From Sphingomonadales bacterium UBA2683 (lineage in GTDB: Bacteria > Pseudomonadota > Alphaproteobacteria > Sphingomonadales > Sphingomonadaceae): a DNA stretch of 64,000 nt. Positions 43,818 to 52,816 of this stretch are shown one piece after another. The stretch lies in the NCBI GenBank assembly GCA_002354635.1, contig DELZ01000004.1:321131-385130 (forward strand). The letters run 5' to 3'. The notes below the pieces were generated by a model. That model saw nothing but the letters and a program-made list of their open reading frames with translations. It ran no database searches and was not told the origin of the DNA. Numbering within the stretch: position 1 is the first letter of the stretch; every line of letters starts with the position of its first letter. A program made the translations under genes and the position numbers.

Positions 43818-44974
43818 ACCTTCAATTCCTCGACCAGTTGCTCGGTCCGAACGCGCGTTTCCTTGTCTATTGCAAAAATATCCGTCAATGCGCTCGGTTC
43901 CGGCGGGCTATAACTATCTAACAGCCGCGTTACAATCTCTGTGATGTCCAGAAACTGAACCGCGCGATCGAGAAAGGCCGCGACAGCCACTTCATTGGCC
44001 GCATTGAGCATAGCCGGCTTTGCACCACCGGCCAAAATGGCGGCCCGCGCAATCCTGGTAGCCGGGAAGCGGCTTTCGTCCGGTCGTTCGAAGTCCAGCC
44101 TTCCGATGTCCGCCAGATCAAGCGGTTCGCAATTGGTCGTCATCCGCTCCGGCCAGGCCAGCGCACTGGCAATCGGTATCCGCATGTCCGGAGAACCCAG
44201 CTGCGCGAGGGTCGAGCGGTCCCGATATTCGACCATGGAATGGATGACCGACTGCGGGTGGACCAATATCTCGATATTTTCGAGACCGACCGGAAAAAGA
44301 TGATGGGCCTCGATCAGTTCCAGCCCCTTGTTCATCATCGTGGCGCTGTCGACCGAAATCTTCGCGCCCATGTCCCAATTGGGATGGGCGACCGCCTGCT
44401 CCGGCGTCACCGTGGCCATCTGCTCGCGGGTCCATGTGCGAAAGGGGCCACCGCTGGCCGTCAGGGTTATTTTGCGGACCTGCTCGATCTGGCCGCCCTG
44501 CAGGGCCTGGAATATTGCATTATGCTCTGAATCGACCGGCAGCAGGGTGGCGCCGGCTTTTCGCGCCTCGGCCATCATCAATGCCCCGGCCGAGACCAGC
44601 GCTTCCTTGTTGGCCAATGCAACCGTCTTGCCGCAACGCAGGGCTTCGAGTGTGGGCGGCAGTCCGGCACAGCCGACAATTGCGGCCATGGTCCAGTCGG
44701 CGCCCATGGCCGCCGCTGCGTTCAGCGCCTCGGTACCGCTAGCCGCTTCGGTCGATGTTCCCGACAGGAGCTGCTTGAGTTCCGGATAAGCGGAATCATC
44801 GGCAACCACGGCGATCCTTGCGGAAAATTCCCTGGCCAGAGCAGCCAGTTGCGCGGCATTGCCGTTGGCGGTCAGCGCGATAATTTCATATCGTCCCGGG
44901 TGCTGACGGATCAGGTCGAGGGTGGACTGGCCGACCGACCCTGTCGCACCGAATATGGAGATCGATCTGGTCAC
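43814..44974 (-). CDS. dxr: 1-deoxy-D-xylulose 5-phosphate reductoisomerase
   Basis: Second enzyme of the MEP isoprenoid pathway: DXP to MEP with NADPH. The N-terminal ISIFGATGSVGQSTLDLI binds NADPH. LLPVDSEHNAIFQALQGG and TASGGPFRTW bind substrate and metal, and VDSATMMNKGLELIEA is conserved. It starts at a GTG that overlaps the cdsA stop (GTGA) and overlaps rseP at its end. The length of 386 is standard. Together with uppS upstream it links isoprenoid supply to undecaprenyl phosphate synthesis. Confidence 0.97.
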   Translation of the reverse strand: MTRSISIFGATGSVGQSTLDLIRQHPGRYEIIALTANGNAAQLAALAREFSARIAVVADDSAYPELKQLLSGTSTEAASGTEALNAAAAMGADWTMAAIVGCAGLPPTLEALRCGKTVALANKEALVSAGALMMAEARKAGATLLPVDSEHNAIFQALQGGQIEQVRKITLTASGGPFRTWTREQMATVTPEQAVAHPNWDMGAKISVDSATMMNKGLELIEAHHLFPVGLENIEILVHPQSVIHSMVEYRDRSTLAQLGSPDMRIPIASALAWPERMTTNCEPLDLADIGRLDFERPDESRFPATRIARAAILAGGAKPAMLNAANEVAVAAFLDRAVQFLDITEIVTRLLDSYSPPEPSALTDIFAIDKETRVRTEQLVEELKV

Positions 44975-45774
44975 GACAGGGCGGACAGGTTTTCGACAAG
45001 CATGATCATGGCAACGACCGGAGCAACCGGGATCAGACCGTCGAGACGGTCCATTACGCCGCCATGCCCCGGGAATATCGTCCCGCTATCCTTCACGCCA
45101 GCCCGCCGCTTGAGCCAGCTTTCGAACAAGTCACCCATTTGCGCCAGCACAGCAAGCGGGATGCTGAGCAGCACCAGATAGAGGGGCAGCTCCCAATAGA
45201 GGTGCAGCCCATAGCTGACGGCTGCTGTCAGGGCGACGCCGCCGACCAGGCCGGCCCAGGTCTTGTTGGGACTATATTTTGGCGCCAATTTCGGCCCACC
45301 AATCGCGCGACCGGAAAAATAGGCGCCGATATCGGTCGCCCAGACCAGAGCCAGCGTCCAGAAAACAAGCAGGATACCATTGTCAACATCGCGCAGATAG
45401 ATGATGGCAAGCGCCGGCAGGCCAGCGTAAAAGACGCCTGCGGCGAGTTTGAACGACCGGTCAAAAACCGCGACAAACATGGCTGCGCCCATGATCAGTC
45501 CGAGCGCCAAAAACGATGGGCCCGCGGCCCACGGGGACATGATCGCCAGCGGTACCGACAAGGCATACATCGCCAGCAACCGGTTTTCCTGACGCCCGGC
45601 CAGTCTCGACCATTCGCTCATGATACCGAGCGCCATCAACACTACCAGAAACCAAAGGAACAGACCGCCAAAATATTCCGCCAGCACCGCCGCAACAATC
45701 AGAATCACGCCAACGATGATGCGGGTTTGCAACTCATTGGTTTTGCCGGTTGCGGGGGCAGCGGGTTCAGCCAT
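44971..45774 (-). CDS. cdsA: Phosphatidate cytidylyltransferase
   Basis: Makes CDP-diacylglycerol from phosphatidate and CTP, the branch point for all phospholipids including those made by pssA/psd further along. The ATG at 45774 is two bases after the uppS stop. A longer reading runs through uppS and is rejected. The protein has about seven spans and the CdsA signature near the end (SPNKTWAGLVGG, then KRRAGVKDSGTIFPGHGGVMDRLDGL). Length 267. Confidence 0.95.
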   Translation of the reverse strand: MAEPAAPATGKTNELQTRIIVGVILIVAAVLAEYFGGLFLWFLVVLMALGIMSEWSRLAGRQENRLLAMYALSVPLAIMSPWAAGPSFLALGLIMGAAMFVAVFDRSFKLAAGVFYAGLPALAIIYLRDVDNGILLVFWTLALVWATDIGAYFSGRAIGGPKLAPKYSPNKTWAGLVGGVALTAAVSYGLHLYWELPLYLVLLSIPLAVLAQMGDLFESWLKRRAGVKDSGTIFPGHGGVMDRLDGLIPVAPVVAMIMLVENLSALS

Positions 45775-45776
45775 GA

Positions 45777-46544
45777 TCAGCGTCCACCAAACCGTCGTTC
45801 GCGATGTCCAAAAGATAGCAATGCCTTTTCGAGCTCGGTCTTGTCGAAATCCGGCCAGAGCGCATCGGTGAAATACAGTTCCGAATAAGCCGCCTGCCAC
45901 AGCAGAAAATTGGACAGACGCAGTTCCCCTGACGTCCGGATCAGCAGATCCAGCGGAGGCAGATCGGCAGTATCCAGCGCCCCCGAAATATCATCGAGAT
46001 TGATTGCTTCCGGATCGAGCTCGCCCGATTTCACCCGGCTGGCAATATGCCGGGCTGCGCGGAGAAGCTCGTCCTGCGCTCCATAGTTGAGCGCGACCGC
46101 CAGCGTCATTTTGCTATTCCCCGCGGTTCTTTCGATCGCATTGTCGATCATCGCGACAATATCCGAATCCAGCGCCTTGTAATTGCCAATGACCTTTAGC
46201 CGCACACCATTTTGGACAAATTCTTCGATGTCTGACTGAATATATTGCCGCAGCAATCCCATGAGATCGCTGACTTCTTCTTCCGGTCGATTCCAGTTTT
46301 CCGACGAAAAGGCATAAAGCGTCATCACCTCAATGCCCATTTCTCCGGCAACGCGAACAATGTTTCGGACCGCTTCGACGCCTTTCTTGTGGCCAAGAGC
46401 ACGCGGCAGATGCTTGCGCTTTGCCCATCGCCCGTTGCCATCCATGATGATGGCGACGTGGCGCACACCATAGGTCGGATCGGACACCCCCGCCTCGCCG
46501 TGCACCGGATCTGCAGAACCGTTCTTGGAACGCGCAAGCTTCAC
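45777..46544 (-). CDS. uppS: Undecaprenyl diphosphate synthase
   Basis: cis-Prenyltransferase that makes the C55 carrier lipid for peptidoglycan and polysaccharides. The conserved VAIIMDGNGRWAKRK carries the catalytic Asp35. SSENWNRPEEEV and the later LLIRTSGELRLSNFLLWQ-type segment are typical. It starts at a GTG overlapping the frr stop (GTGA). An N-terminal extension of about 25 residues is not in E. coli UppS. Length 255. Confidence 0.96.
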   Translation of the reverse strand: MKLARSKNGSADPVHGEAGVSDPTYGVRHVAIIMDGNGRWAKRKHLPRALGHKKGVEAVRNIVRVAGEMGIEVMTLYAFSSENWNRPEEEVSDLMGLLRQYIQSDIEEFVQNGVRLKVIGNYKALDSDIVAMIDNAIERTAGNSKMTLAVALNYGAQDELLRAARHIASRVKSGELDPEAINLDDISGALDTADLPPLDLLIRTSGELRLSNFLLWQAAYSELYFTDALWPDFDKTELEKALLSFGHRERRFGGR

Positions 46545-47098
46545 TGGGTCAGGATTTCCTGTTCTTTCGCCTCGGCAAGCTTGTCGGCTTCGGCAATCAT
46601 CTCGTCGGTCAGCTTCTGAACTTCGGTCTCGAGCCGCTTCTTGTCGTCTTCACTGATTTCCTTCTTGCTCTCGTCCGCTTTCAGGTCATCCATGCCGTCC
46701 CGCCGTACATTGCGAATGGCAATGCGGGCCTTTTCGGCAAATTGACCGGTCAGCTTGGCCAGGTCCTTGCGGCGCTCCTCGGTGAGATCAGGAATCGGAA
46801 GCCGGATATTGGGGCCGTCGACCATCGGGTTCAAGCCCAGGCCGGCAGAACGGATCGCCTTTTCCACCGGCTGGATATTGCCCTTGTCCCAGACCTGGAC
46901 CGACAGCATGCGCGGTTCGGGGACGGAAACGGTAGCGACCTGATTGAGCGGCATGTTCGAGCCGTAAACCTCTACCTTGATCGTATCCAGAAGCGCGATA
47001 TTCGCCCGCCCGGTCCTGAGACCGCTCAAGTCGTGCTTGAGCGCTTCCAGCGAACCAAGCATCCGCTTTTGCAGATCGGCTTTGTCATATTTTGCCAT
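46541..47098 (-). CDS. frr: Ribosome recycling factor
   Basis: Splits post-termination ribosomes together with EF-G. The 185-residue sequence includes LKHDLSGLRTGRANIALLD, the hinge PEPRMLSVQVWDKGN and the C-terminal long helix (LAKLTGQFAEKARIAIRNVRRD). It lies between pyrH and uppS, 18 bp from pyrH, in the conserved rpsB-tsf-pyrH-frr order. Confidence 0.98.
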   Translation of the reverse strand: MAKYDKADLQKRMLGSLEALKHDLSGLRTGRANIALLDTIKVEVYGSNMPLNQVATVSVPEPRMLSVQVWDKGNIQPVEKAIRSAGLGLNPMVDGPNIRLPIPDLTEERRKDLAKLTGQFAEKARIAIRNVRRDGMDDLKADESKKEISEDDKKRLETEVQKLTDEMIAEADKLAEAKEQEILTQ

Positions 47099-47116
47099 TA
47101 CTGTTTCCTCTAAATA

Positions 47117-47839
47117 TTATTCGGTTGTTCCGACCATGGTGGCCGTTCCGCCGCCACCCAAAACGGTCGCCAGATTACCCCGCTCCCGGATCGAAAAGAC
47201 GACAATCGGTATCTTGTTTTCGCGACAGAGCGCGACGGCACTGGCATCCATGACTTTGAGATTGTCGCTTAGCACCTGGTCAAAGCTCAATTCTTCATAG
47301 CGGACCGCGCTGGAATCGAGCTTTGGATCGGCATTGTAGATGCCATCAACGCTCGTGCCCTTGAAAAGCGCTTCGCATCCCATTTCCGCCGCGCGCAAGG
47401 CTGCAGCCGTGTCGGTCGTGAAATAGGGGTTGCCTGTGCCGGCGGCGAAAATGACAATGCGGCCCTTTTCCAGATGGCGTACGGCCTTGCGCCGGATATA
47501 GGGTTCGCACACGCTGGCCATCGGAATGGCAGACAGGACACGCGTGTCGCAACCCATCTGCTCGAGTGCATTCTGCACCGCCAGCGCGTTCATGACCGTG
47601 GCCAGCATACCCATATAGTCGGCGCTGGTCCGGTCGAAGCCCTTGGCCGCTGCCGCCAGCCCGCGGAATATATTGCCTCCGCCCACAACCAGGCAGAGTT
47701 CAAATCCTGCCTCTTTCGCGGATTTCACTTCGGCCGCGATGCGATTGACCGTCTCCGGGTCAATCCCGAATTCGTTCGACCCCATCAGGGCCTCGCCCGA
47801 AAGCTTGAGCAATATGCGTTTGAACGCCGGTCGTTTCAT
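47117..47839 (-). CDS. pyrH: UMP kinase
   Basis: Phosphorylates UMP to UDP and is allosterically controlled by GTP/UTP. The 240-residue sequence matches the family: RILLKLSGEALMG, LCLVVGGGNIFRGL, ADYMGMLATVMNALA, IFAAGTGNPYFTTDTAA and the VDGIYNADP segment. It is third in the rpsB operon; 119 bp separates it from tsf, leaving room for a separate promoter, though none is obvious. Confidence 0.97.
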   Translation of the reverse strand: MKRPAFKRILLKLSGEALMGSNEFGIDPETVNRIAAEVKSAKEAGFELCLVVGGGNIFRGLAAAAKGFDRTSADYMGMLATVMNALAVQNALEQMGCDTRVLSAIPMASVCEPYIRRKAVRHLEKGRIVIFAAGTGNPYFTTDTAAALRAAEMGCEALFKGTSVDGIYNADPKLDSSAVRYEELSFDQVLSDNLKVMDASAVALCRENKIPIVVFSIRERGNLATVLGGGGTATMVGTTE

Positions 47840-47958
47840 GCAAATTCCATCCCGCCGGAATCAAAGCCCGGCCCCAAATACAACAATGGCGCAGACCATA
47901 GATAGTCCGCGCCATGCTGCCAAGCGTTACCGCCTGAAATATTCAATCTGTTGCTGGA

Positions 47959-48882
47959 TCAGCCGGCAACCGCAGCAGCAACTTCGGCTGCAAAATCTTC
48001 TTCTTTTTTCTCAATGCCTTCGCCCAGCTGGAAGCGGACATATTCCGTCAGCTTGATTTCCGCGCCAGCAGCTTTGCCAGCCTGTTCGACAACCTGCGCG
48101 ACAGGAGTCTTGTTGTCCATGACGAACGTCTGGCTAAGCAGTGCGTTCTCCTTGGCAAATTTTGCCATCGCGCCATCAACCATTTTTTCGACAATATTGT
48201 CCGGCTTGCCGGACTCAGCAGCCTTTTCGGTTGCAATCGCGCGTTCACGAGCCAGCATTTCCGGATCAAGGCCGTCTGCATTGAGAGCCAATGGGAATGC
48301 CGCTGCAATGTGCATTGCAATCTGCTTGCCGAGCGGCTCCAGAACGTCCGCGCCTGCGGTGCTTTCCAGCGCGACCAGCACGCCGATCTTGCCCATGGCC
48401 GGAGTGACGGCGTTATGAATATAGGGAACCACAAGTCCGTTGGAGACCGCGACGGTCTTCATGCGGCGGATCGTCTGGTTTTCACCAATGGTCGCGATAT
48501 TGTTGGTCAGCACGTCCTGAACAGTACCACCGGTGGGATAATCTGCAGCGACAAGCGCTTCGACATCGTCGGTTTTGAGCGCCAGTGCCACGTCGGTAAC
48601 CTTGGCTACAAAATCCTGAAACTGGTCATTCTTGGCAACAAAATCGGTTTCGCTGTTCACTTCGACTGCAACGCCGCTGGTGCCTGCAACAGAAACGCCA
48701 ACCAGGCCTTCGGCCGCGGTACGGCTTGATTTTTTCTGCGCCGCAGCGAGGCCCTTGGTGCGCAGCAGATCGACTGCCGCCTCGACGTCGCCGTTGGTTT
48801 CGTTCAGTGCCTTTTTGCAATCCATCATGCCCGCACCGGTGCGTTCGCGCAGTTCTTTCACTGCTGCTGCTGTAATAGCCAT
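47959..48882 (-). CDS. tsf: Elongation factor Ts
   Basis: Guanine-nucleotide exchange factor for EF-Tu. The N-terminal UBA-like domain MAITAAAVKELRERTGAGMMDCKKALNETNGD is diagnostic, as are the core SETDFVAKNDQFQ (the TDFVAKN motif) and the C-terminal helix region. 307 residues. A strong hairpin stands between rpsB and tsf, which could lower tsf output relative to rpsB. Confidence 0.98.
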   Translation of the reverse strand: MAITAAAVKELRERTGAGMMDCKKALNETNGDVEAAVDLLRTKGLAAAQKKSSRTAAEGLVGVSVAGTSGVAVEVNSETDFVAKNDQFQDFVAKVTDVALALKTDDVEALVAADYPTGGTVQDVLTNNIATIGENQTIRRMKTVAVSNGLVVPYIHNAVTPAMGKIGVLVALESTAGADVLEPLGKQIAMHIAAAFPLALNADGLDPEMLARERAIATEKAAESGKPDNIVEKMVDGAMAKFAKENALLSQTFVMDNKTPVAQVVEQAGKAAGAEIKLTEYVRFQLGEGIEKKEEDFAAEVAAAVAG

Positions 48883-48921
48883 TATTCGTTCCTCAATTTC
48901 TTGACCGGGAAATGTGAAATC

Positions 48922-48943
48922 GGGGCGGCAAACATGCCGCCCC
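48922..48943 (-). terminator. rpsB-tsf intercistronic hairpin (attenuator)
   Basis: A nine-base perfect GC-rich stem (GGGGCGGCA with TGCCGCCCC) and a four-base loop, 51 bases after the rpsB stop and 39 before the tsf start. The sequence after it on the coding strand is GATTTC, a poor T tract, so partial termination or RNA processing is more likely than a full stop. Confidence 0.65.
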
Positions 48944-48993
48944 TCTTATGTTTCGTTACCGCCAATATATGACGGTAGAAAGAAGCTTCAAGT

Positions 48994-49947
48994 TCAGGCT
49001 TTTTCGTCAGCCTTTTCTTCGTCCTTCTTCGCGTCGGCTTTCTTGGCCGCAGCCTTTTTCGGAGCCGCTTTTTCTTCAGCCTTTGGCTCTGCCGCAGCAG
49101 GAGCCTCTTCAGCCGGTGCCATTTCTGCCGCTATTTCGGCAATATCGGCAACCGCAGCTTCTTCGCCCGAAGTCATCGCGCTGGCATTGGCTTCGCTCGA
49201 CACGATCTGCTCGACCGGTGGAGCAACCGCTGCACCGAGATCTTCGCCCGCTGCAACCGAAGCGTCCTGGCCGCCCTTGGTCGCCGCTGCCGCAACCGAC
49301 TCGCAATAGAGACGAATGGCACGCGCCGCATCATCATTGCCCGGAACCGGGAAAGCGATGTTGCTGGGGTCAACGTTCGAATCGAGAATCGCGACGACCG
49401 GAATGCCCAGAACATTGGCTTCCTTGATCGCCAGTTCTTCCTTGTTGGCATCGATCACGAACATGACATCGGGAATGCCGCCCATGTCGCGGATACCGCC
49501 CAGCGACAGCTCGAGCTTGGTGTGCTCGCGCGTCATCTGCAGGACTTCCTTCTTGGTAAAGCCAGCGGTGTCGCCACCGAGCTGCTCTTCCAGGGTCTTC
49601 ATCCGGCGGATCGAGTTGGAAATGGTCTTCCAGTTGGTCAGCATGCCGCCGAGCCAGCGATGGTTGACGAAATGCTGGCCGCTGGCGCGGGCTGCTTCGG
49701 CAATCGGCTCTTGCGCCTGACGCTTGGTACCGACGAAGAGGACCTTGCCGCCAGCCGAAGTGGCATTGGCGATAAAGTCGAGCGCCCGTGCGAACAAAGG
49801 CACGCTCTGCGAAAGGTCAAGAATATGGACGCTGTTGCGGGCGCCGAAGATATATGGTTTCATCTTCGGGTTCCAGCGGTGGGTCTGGTGGCCGAAATGC
49901 GCTCCGGCTTCAATCAATTGCTGTAGGGTGACGACAGGGGCCGCCAT
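48994..49947 (-). CDS. rpsB: 30S ribosomal protein uS2 with charged C-terminal tail
   Basis: The ATG at 49947 has AAGGAGA upstream and begins MAAPVVTLQQLIEAGAHFGHQTHRW-type S2 sequence. The core includes GTKRQAQEPIAEAAR, HRWLGGMLTNWKTI and VVAILDSNVDPSNIAFPVPGNDDA. It is 317 residues, against about 240 in E. coli. The extra part after residue 240 is low complexity, Ala/Glu then Lys/Ala/Glu-rich (KKAAAKKADAKKDEEK). Long S2 tails of this kind occur in alphaproteobacteria. It is the first gene of the translation/envelope cluster. Confidence 0.97.
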   Translation of the reverse strand: MAAPVVTLQQLIEAGAHFGHQTHRWNPKMKPYIFGARNSVHILDLSQSVPLFARALDFIANATSAGGKVLFVGTKRQAQEPIAEAARASGQHFVNHRWLGGMLTNWKTISNSIRRMKTLEEQLGGDTAGFTKKEVLQMTREHTKLELSLGGIRDMGGIPDVMFVIDANKEELAIKEANVLGIPVVAILDSNVDPSNIAFPVPGNDDAARAIRLYCESVAAAATKGGQDASVAAGEDLGAAVAPPVEQIVSSEANASAMTSGEEAAVADIAEIAAEMAPAEEAPAAAEPKAEEKAAPKKAAAKKADAKKDEEKADEKA

Positions 49948-49996
49948 AATATTTCTCCTTATCCGGTTATGCCTCTGGAAAGCTGAGAACCGCAGA

Positions 49997-50011
49997 GGGC
50001 CTGAAAGGCCC
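49997..50011 (-). promoter_or_regulatory. Small hairpin in the rpsB leader
   Basis: Six-base arms GGGCCT/AGGCCC around a three-base loop, 50-64 bases before the rpsB start. On the rpsB strand no T run follows. It could be part of an S2 autoregulatory leader as known in other bacteria, or chance. Confidence 0.3.
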
Positions 50012-50137
50012 CTTTTGGCACCGGTATGAGTGCTTTCCATGTGGAATGTGGGTGCCGTTAAGGCGAAGCCGGAGAAAATGCAACCATAAAACAGGCCACG
50101 CCGGACAAAAGCCGCGCTGAATCGCCGCAACCCCGAT

Positions 50138-50815
50138 TCAGGTCCTGCCCAAGTTGGTTGCCTTGCGATGGTCCGAAAGTCCCAGCTGCGTGAAATTCTT
50201 AAAGCTTTCCAGGATGTCGGCCATATATTCCTGCGAATTCCAGTGCACCGTGACAGCACCGATCGCGTTGAACGAGAAGGCCATCAGCAAATCGCCGGCG
50301 ATTTCGGTCTTGGTATTTCCGGGTAGATCGCCATTCTCGACAGCCTCCTGTAAAAGCGATCGGAACACCTGGCCAATATTGTTTCGCGCCTTGCGGATCG
50401 CCTCAAATTTTTCGGGATCGCGAGCCAGTTTGATCTGGGTGGTACTGCTCAGGACCTGGATGCCGGGATTGGCCTTCAGATCTTCTCCCAGAGCCACCAG
50501 TATTTTCTCCAGCCTTTCTTTCCAGTCCCCACTCCCGTTCATCACCTGTGATAGGCGCGAGCTGGTATTTTCCATCATTCGCAGAACGGTTTTTGTGAAA
50601 AGCTCGTCCTTTGATTCATAATGATTGTAAATCGCCGAACTGGTGATACCGGCCTCTCGCGCGATCATCCGCATATTCACCTCCGAATAGTCATATCTGG
50701 CAAAGAGAGCGGATGCCGAATCCATGATTTTCGATTTCGTGACTTCAGTTGAGCTGCCCTTGGGACGCCCTAATGTTCGCTTTTTGCGTCGGCTTTGACT
50801 ATTCGCTTCGATCAG
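50138..50815 (-). CDS. TetR family regulator with apparent non-AUG start
   Basis: TetR repressor with a clear HTH (VNMRMIAREAGITSSAIYNHY) and a helical ligand domain to the end. The first in-frame ATG is at 50725, but the frame stays open upstream. There it encodes a basic run and LGRPKGSSTEVTKSKI, the normal TetR N-terminus just before the first helix. No ATG, GTG or TTG is available in that stretch. A strong GGAGGAG lies four bases before a CTG (50815) and seven before an ATC (50812), so I place the start at the CTG. It begins 21 bases after the DUF3604 stop and is probably co-transcribed. Starting at 50725 would lose the basic arm. Confidence 0.75.
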   Translation of the reverse strand: MIEANSQSRRKKRTLGRPKGSSTEVTKSKIMDSASALFARYDYSEVNMRMIAREAGITSSAIYNHYESKDELFTKTVLRMMENTSSRLSQVMNGSGDWKERLEKILVALGEDLKANPGIQVLSSTTQIKLARDPEKFEAIRKARNNIGQVFRSLLQEAVENGDLPGNTKTEIAGDLLMAFSFNAIGAVTVHWNSQEYMADILESFKNFTQLGLSDHRKATNLGRT

Positions 50816-50836
50816 GAAACTCCTCCGGCCAGCATA

Positions 50837-52657
50837 TTATGAATGGTCCCCAGGTTCATACCATACCGGAGAACTATAGGCCCTCTCTTGAATATAGGCA
50901 GGATATTCCGACGAGATTTTTATTTTATATCGTTCGGCATCATAAGCCGTCCACCGCCTGGACGGCAATTGGAGCACCCGCACATAATAGAAGGCATAGT
51001 CTTCGGCATTGAAATCCGGGTCACTCCAGAAAACGGAAAATTCGGGATTCCCGTTGGCGCTACTGGTCAATGCAACGTCATAGACCTTTTCTTTCAACTC
51101 GCCATTTGACGTGCGCCAGCCCTTCACAATTTGTACACGTTGCAAATTGACATCCTCCGGATCTTTCAGGGCTTTTACGAGGAAAGTGGGCGCCCGCCCA
51201 TGCTTTCCGGAAGACAATACCCCGCCCATCGGAACTCCGTTTCCATAGCCCCATTCGGCAAAGGATTTTCGCTTGAGATCATCTGCCGCAAAGCTCCAAC
51301 CCGCGAACAGCCGTAATTTGATGCGCGGTCCGGTTGTCGCATAAATCTCGCGGCGCTTTATGGCATCAAATAGCTCTGTCCGCGTATTGGCCCGTGCCCA
51401 GATACCCGTGTAGCCGGAAGCGGTCAGCTTGGCGTTGGGCCATAGCGCGTGCCCCATCTTGCTGGACGAGCGTACCGCAGAAGGCTCCGAGTCCTTGAAC
51501 TTCCCCCAGAAGTTATTGTCGTCCGCAGTGGACAGGGCGGTGTGCGTGTCGGTCGAGCCCATCAGCCCGAACTGATAGGGATTTGCCCCCAGTTTCGCCT
51601 GATAGGACAGCCCTTTTTTCAGACCGCTGCGGGCATATTCGCCTGCCAGCATCTTCTTGCGCAAAACAGGGTCATTGGGTTTTGGTTTGAGCGAAATGTC
51701 GGTTTCGTCCCAGGTTTCGAAATCCGCGAATTCATCGTCTGGCGACAATAATGGATGCGCTTCCCCGTCACCCTTGACCTGGGTAACTTCATAGACGGGC
51801 TCCCAGCGCATGCGCGTTTTTGCATAATCCGTCGTCAACCGCTTTCCCGACAAGGTGGTATCATCGAACATCAGCCCGCCGGACAGATTTCCATTATGCG
51901 CGATGGCGAGTACATTGCCCCTGGTCGAACGCTCATATTGATCTAGGAACTCCCACAGCCGTTCGGGGTCATCGCTTTCGAGCGCGGAGAACGGGATTAT
52001 CTGGCCGGTTTTTTCCGGCCCGTCCCTGAACACGACAACCCGGTGCATGTTGCGGCCACCCGGCATGGAGGTCCATTCATAACCGGCAAAGGCGGTGAAC
52101 TTGCCCGGATCATTATATCGCTCTGCAACATCCACGACATATTTCCAGACGGTTTTTGTAAACGCCTTGCCGGGCACTTCCTGGGGTCGCACGCCTGTCA
52201 CCATGGCGACATATTCGTCCATGATCGGCCCCATGCCTTCGGCATTTTTCAAATATCCCTGCCATCTTTTTCCGAGGGTGGTGGAGAGCGCCGCTTTGCT
52301 TCCGTCTTGAATGCCGGTGAGCAACCCAAGATATTCCGCATGATCGGCGACCATCAGAAAATCCAGCGGACGACTCAGTTTCGCCCGCTGGCCAGACGAA
52401 GTCTGCACTTCTTCACCCCGGGCAAATCGGTAGGCGGCTTCGGGGCCCAAATTCTGGTTGCCGAAACTGTTGCTGTCAAAAGACAGGTTGGAGTGCACAT
52501 GCAGGTCCCCCCAGTAGACATCATCTGGCACGGGCGAGACCTCGACATCTATCGCGGCATCATTTTCCGATGCCAGGGTTCCGGCGTTCTGGCATCCGGC
52601 CAACCCCAGCGTCGCCGACGCGATCAGCAAGGCAATCATTCTATCGGGCAACGGCAT
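50837..52657 (-). CDS. DUF3604 family lipoprotein (PHP-like fold)
   Basis: A 606-residue exported lipoprotein. The ATG at 52657 has AGGAGA upstream and gives a lipobox LAGC. The mature part starts with the PHP-type metal motif YWGDLHVHSNLSFDSN. Further DUF3604 marks are FLMVADHAEYLGLL, FTAFAGYEWTSMPGGRNMHRVV, FGLMGSTDTHTAL and IYATTGPRIKLRLFAGW. PHP folds usually hydrolyse phosphoesters, but DUF3604 substrates are not established. It is followed by the TetR gene and divergent from a TonB receptor, with a shared palindromic promoter region. Confidence 0.88.
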   Translation of the reverse strand: MPLPDRMIALLIASATLGLAGCQNAGTLASENDAAIDVEVSPVPDDVYWGDLHVHSNLSFDSNSFGNQNLGPEAAYRFARGEEVQTSSGQRAKLSRPLDFLMVADHAEYLGLLTGIQDGSKAALSTTLGKRWQGYLKNAEGMGPIMDEYVAMVTGVRPQEVPGKAFTKTVWKYVVDVAERYNDPGKFTAFAGYEWTSMPGGRNMHRVVVFRDGPEKTGQIIPFSALESDDPERLWEFLDQYERSTRGNVLAIAHNGNLSGGLMFDDTTLSGKRLTTDYAKTRMRWEPVYEVTQVKGDGEAHPLLSPDDEFADFETWDETDISLKPKPNDPVLRKKMLAGEYARSGLKKGLSYQAKLGANPYQFGLMGSTDTHTALSTADDNNFWGKFKDSEPSAVRSSSKMGHALWPNAKLTASGYTGIWARANTRTELFDAIKRREIYATTGPRIKLRLFAGWSFAADDLKRKSFAEWGYGNGVPMGGVLSSGKHGRAPTFLVKALKDPEDVNLQRVQIVKGWRTSNGELKEKVYDVALTSSANGNPEFSVFWSDPDFNAEDYAFYYVRVLQLPSRRWTAYDAERYKIKISSEYPAYIQERAYSSPVWYEPGDHS

Positions 52658-52743
52658 CGGTCTCTCCTGACTGAACTGATCTGACACCCGGAACACCGCT
52701 CGCACGACCCCCGCCTGTCAGTTTTGATGATGGGCCATACCAA

Positions 52744-52765
52744 TAAATGATCGTATATTCATTTA
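52744..52765. promoter_or_regulatory. Palindromic operator between the DUF3604 and TonB-receptor genes
   Basis: Perfect seven-base arms TAAATGA and TCATTTA separated by eight bases, a 22-bp symmetric site of TetR-operator size. It lies 87 bases upstream of the DUF3604 start and 52 upstream of the TonB receptor start. The TetR regulator that ends the DUF3604 transcript is the likely ligand. Confidence 0.55.
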
Positions 52766-52816
52766 ATAGAAGAGATAGGGATATGCCTGTCAACAAAAGC
52801 AAGGGGGAGAAGAATT

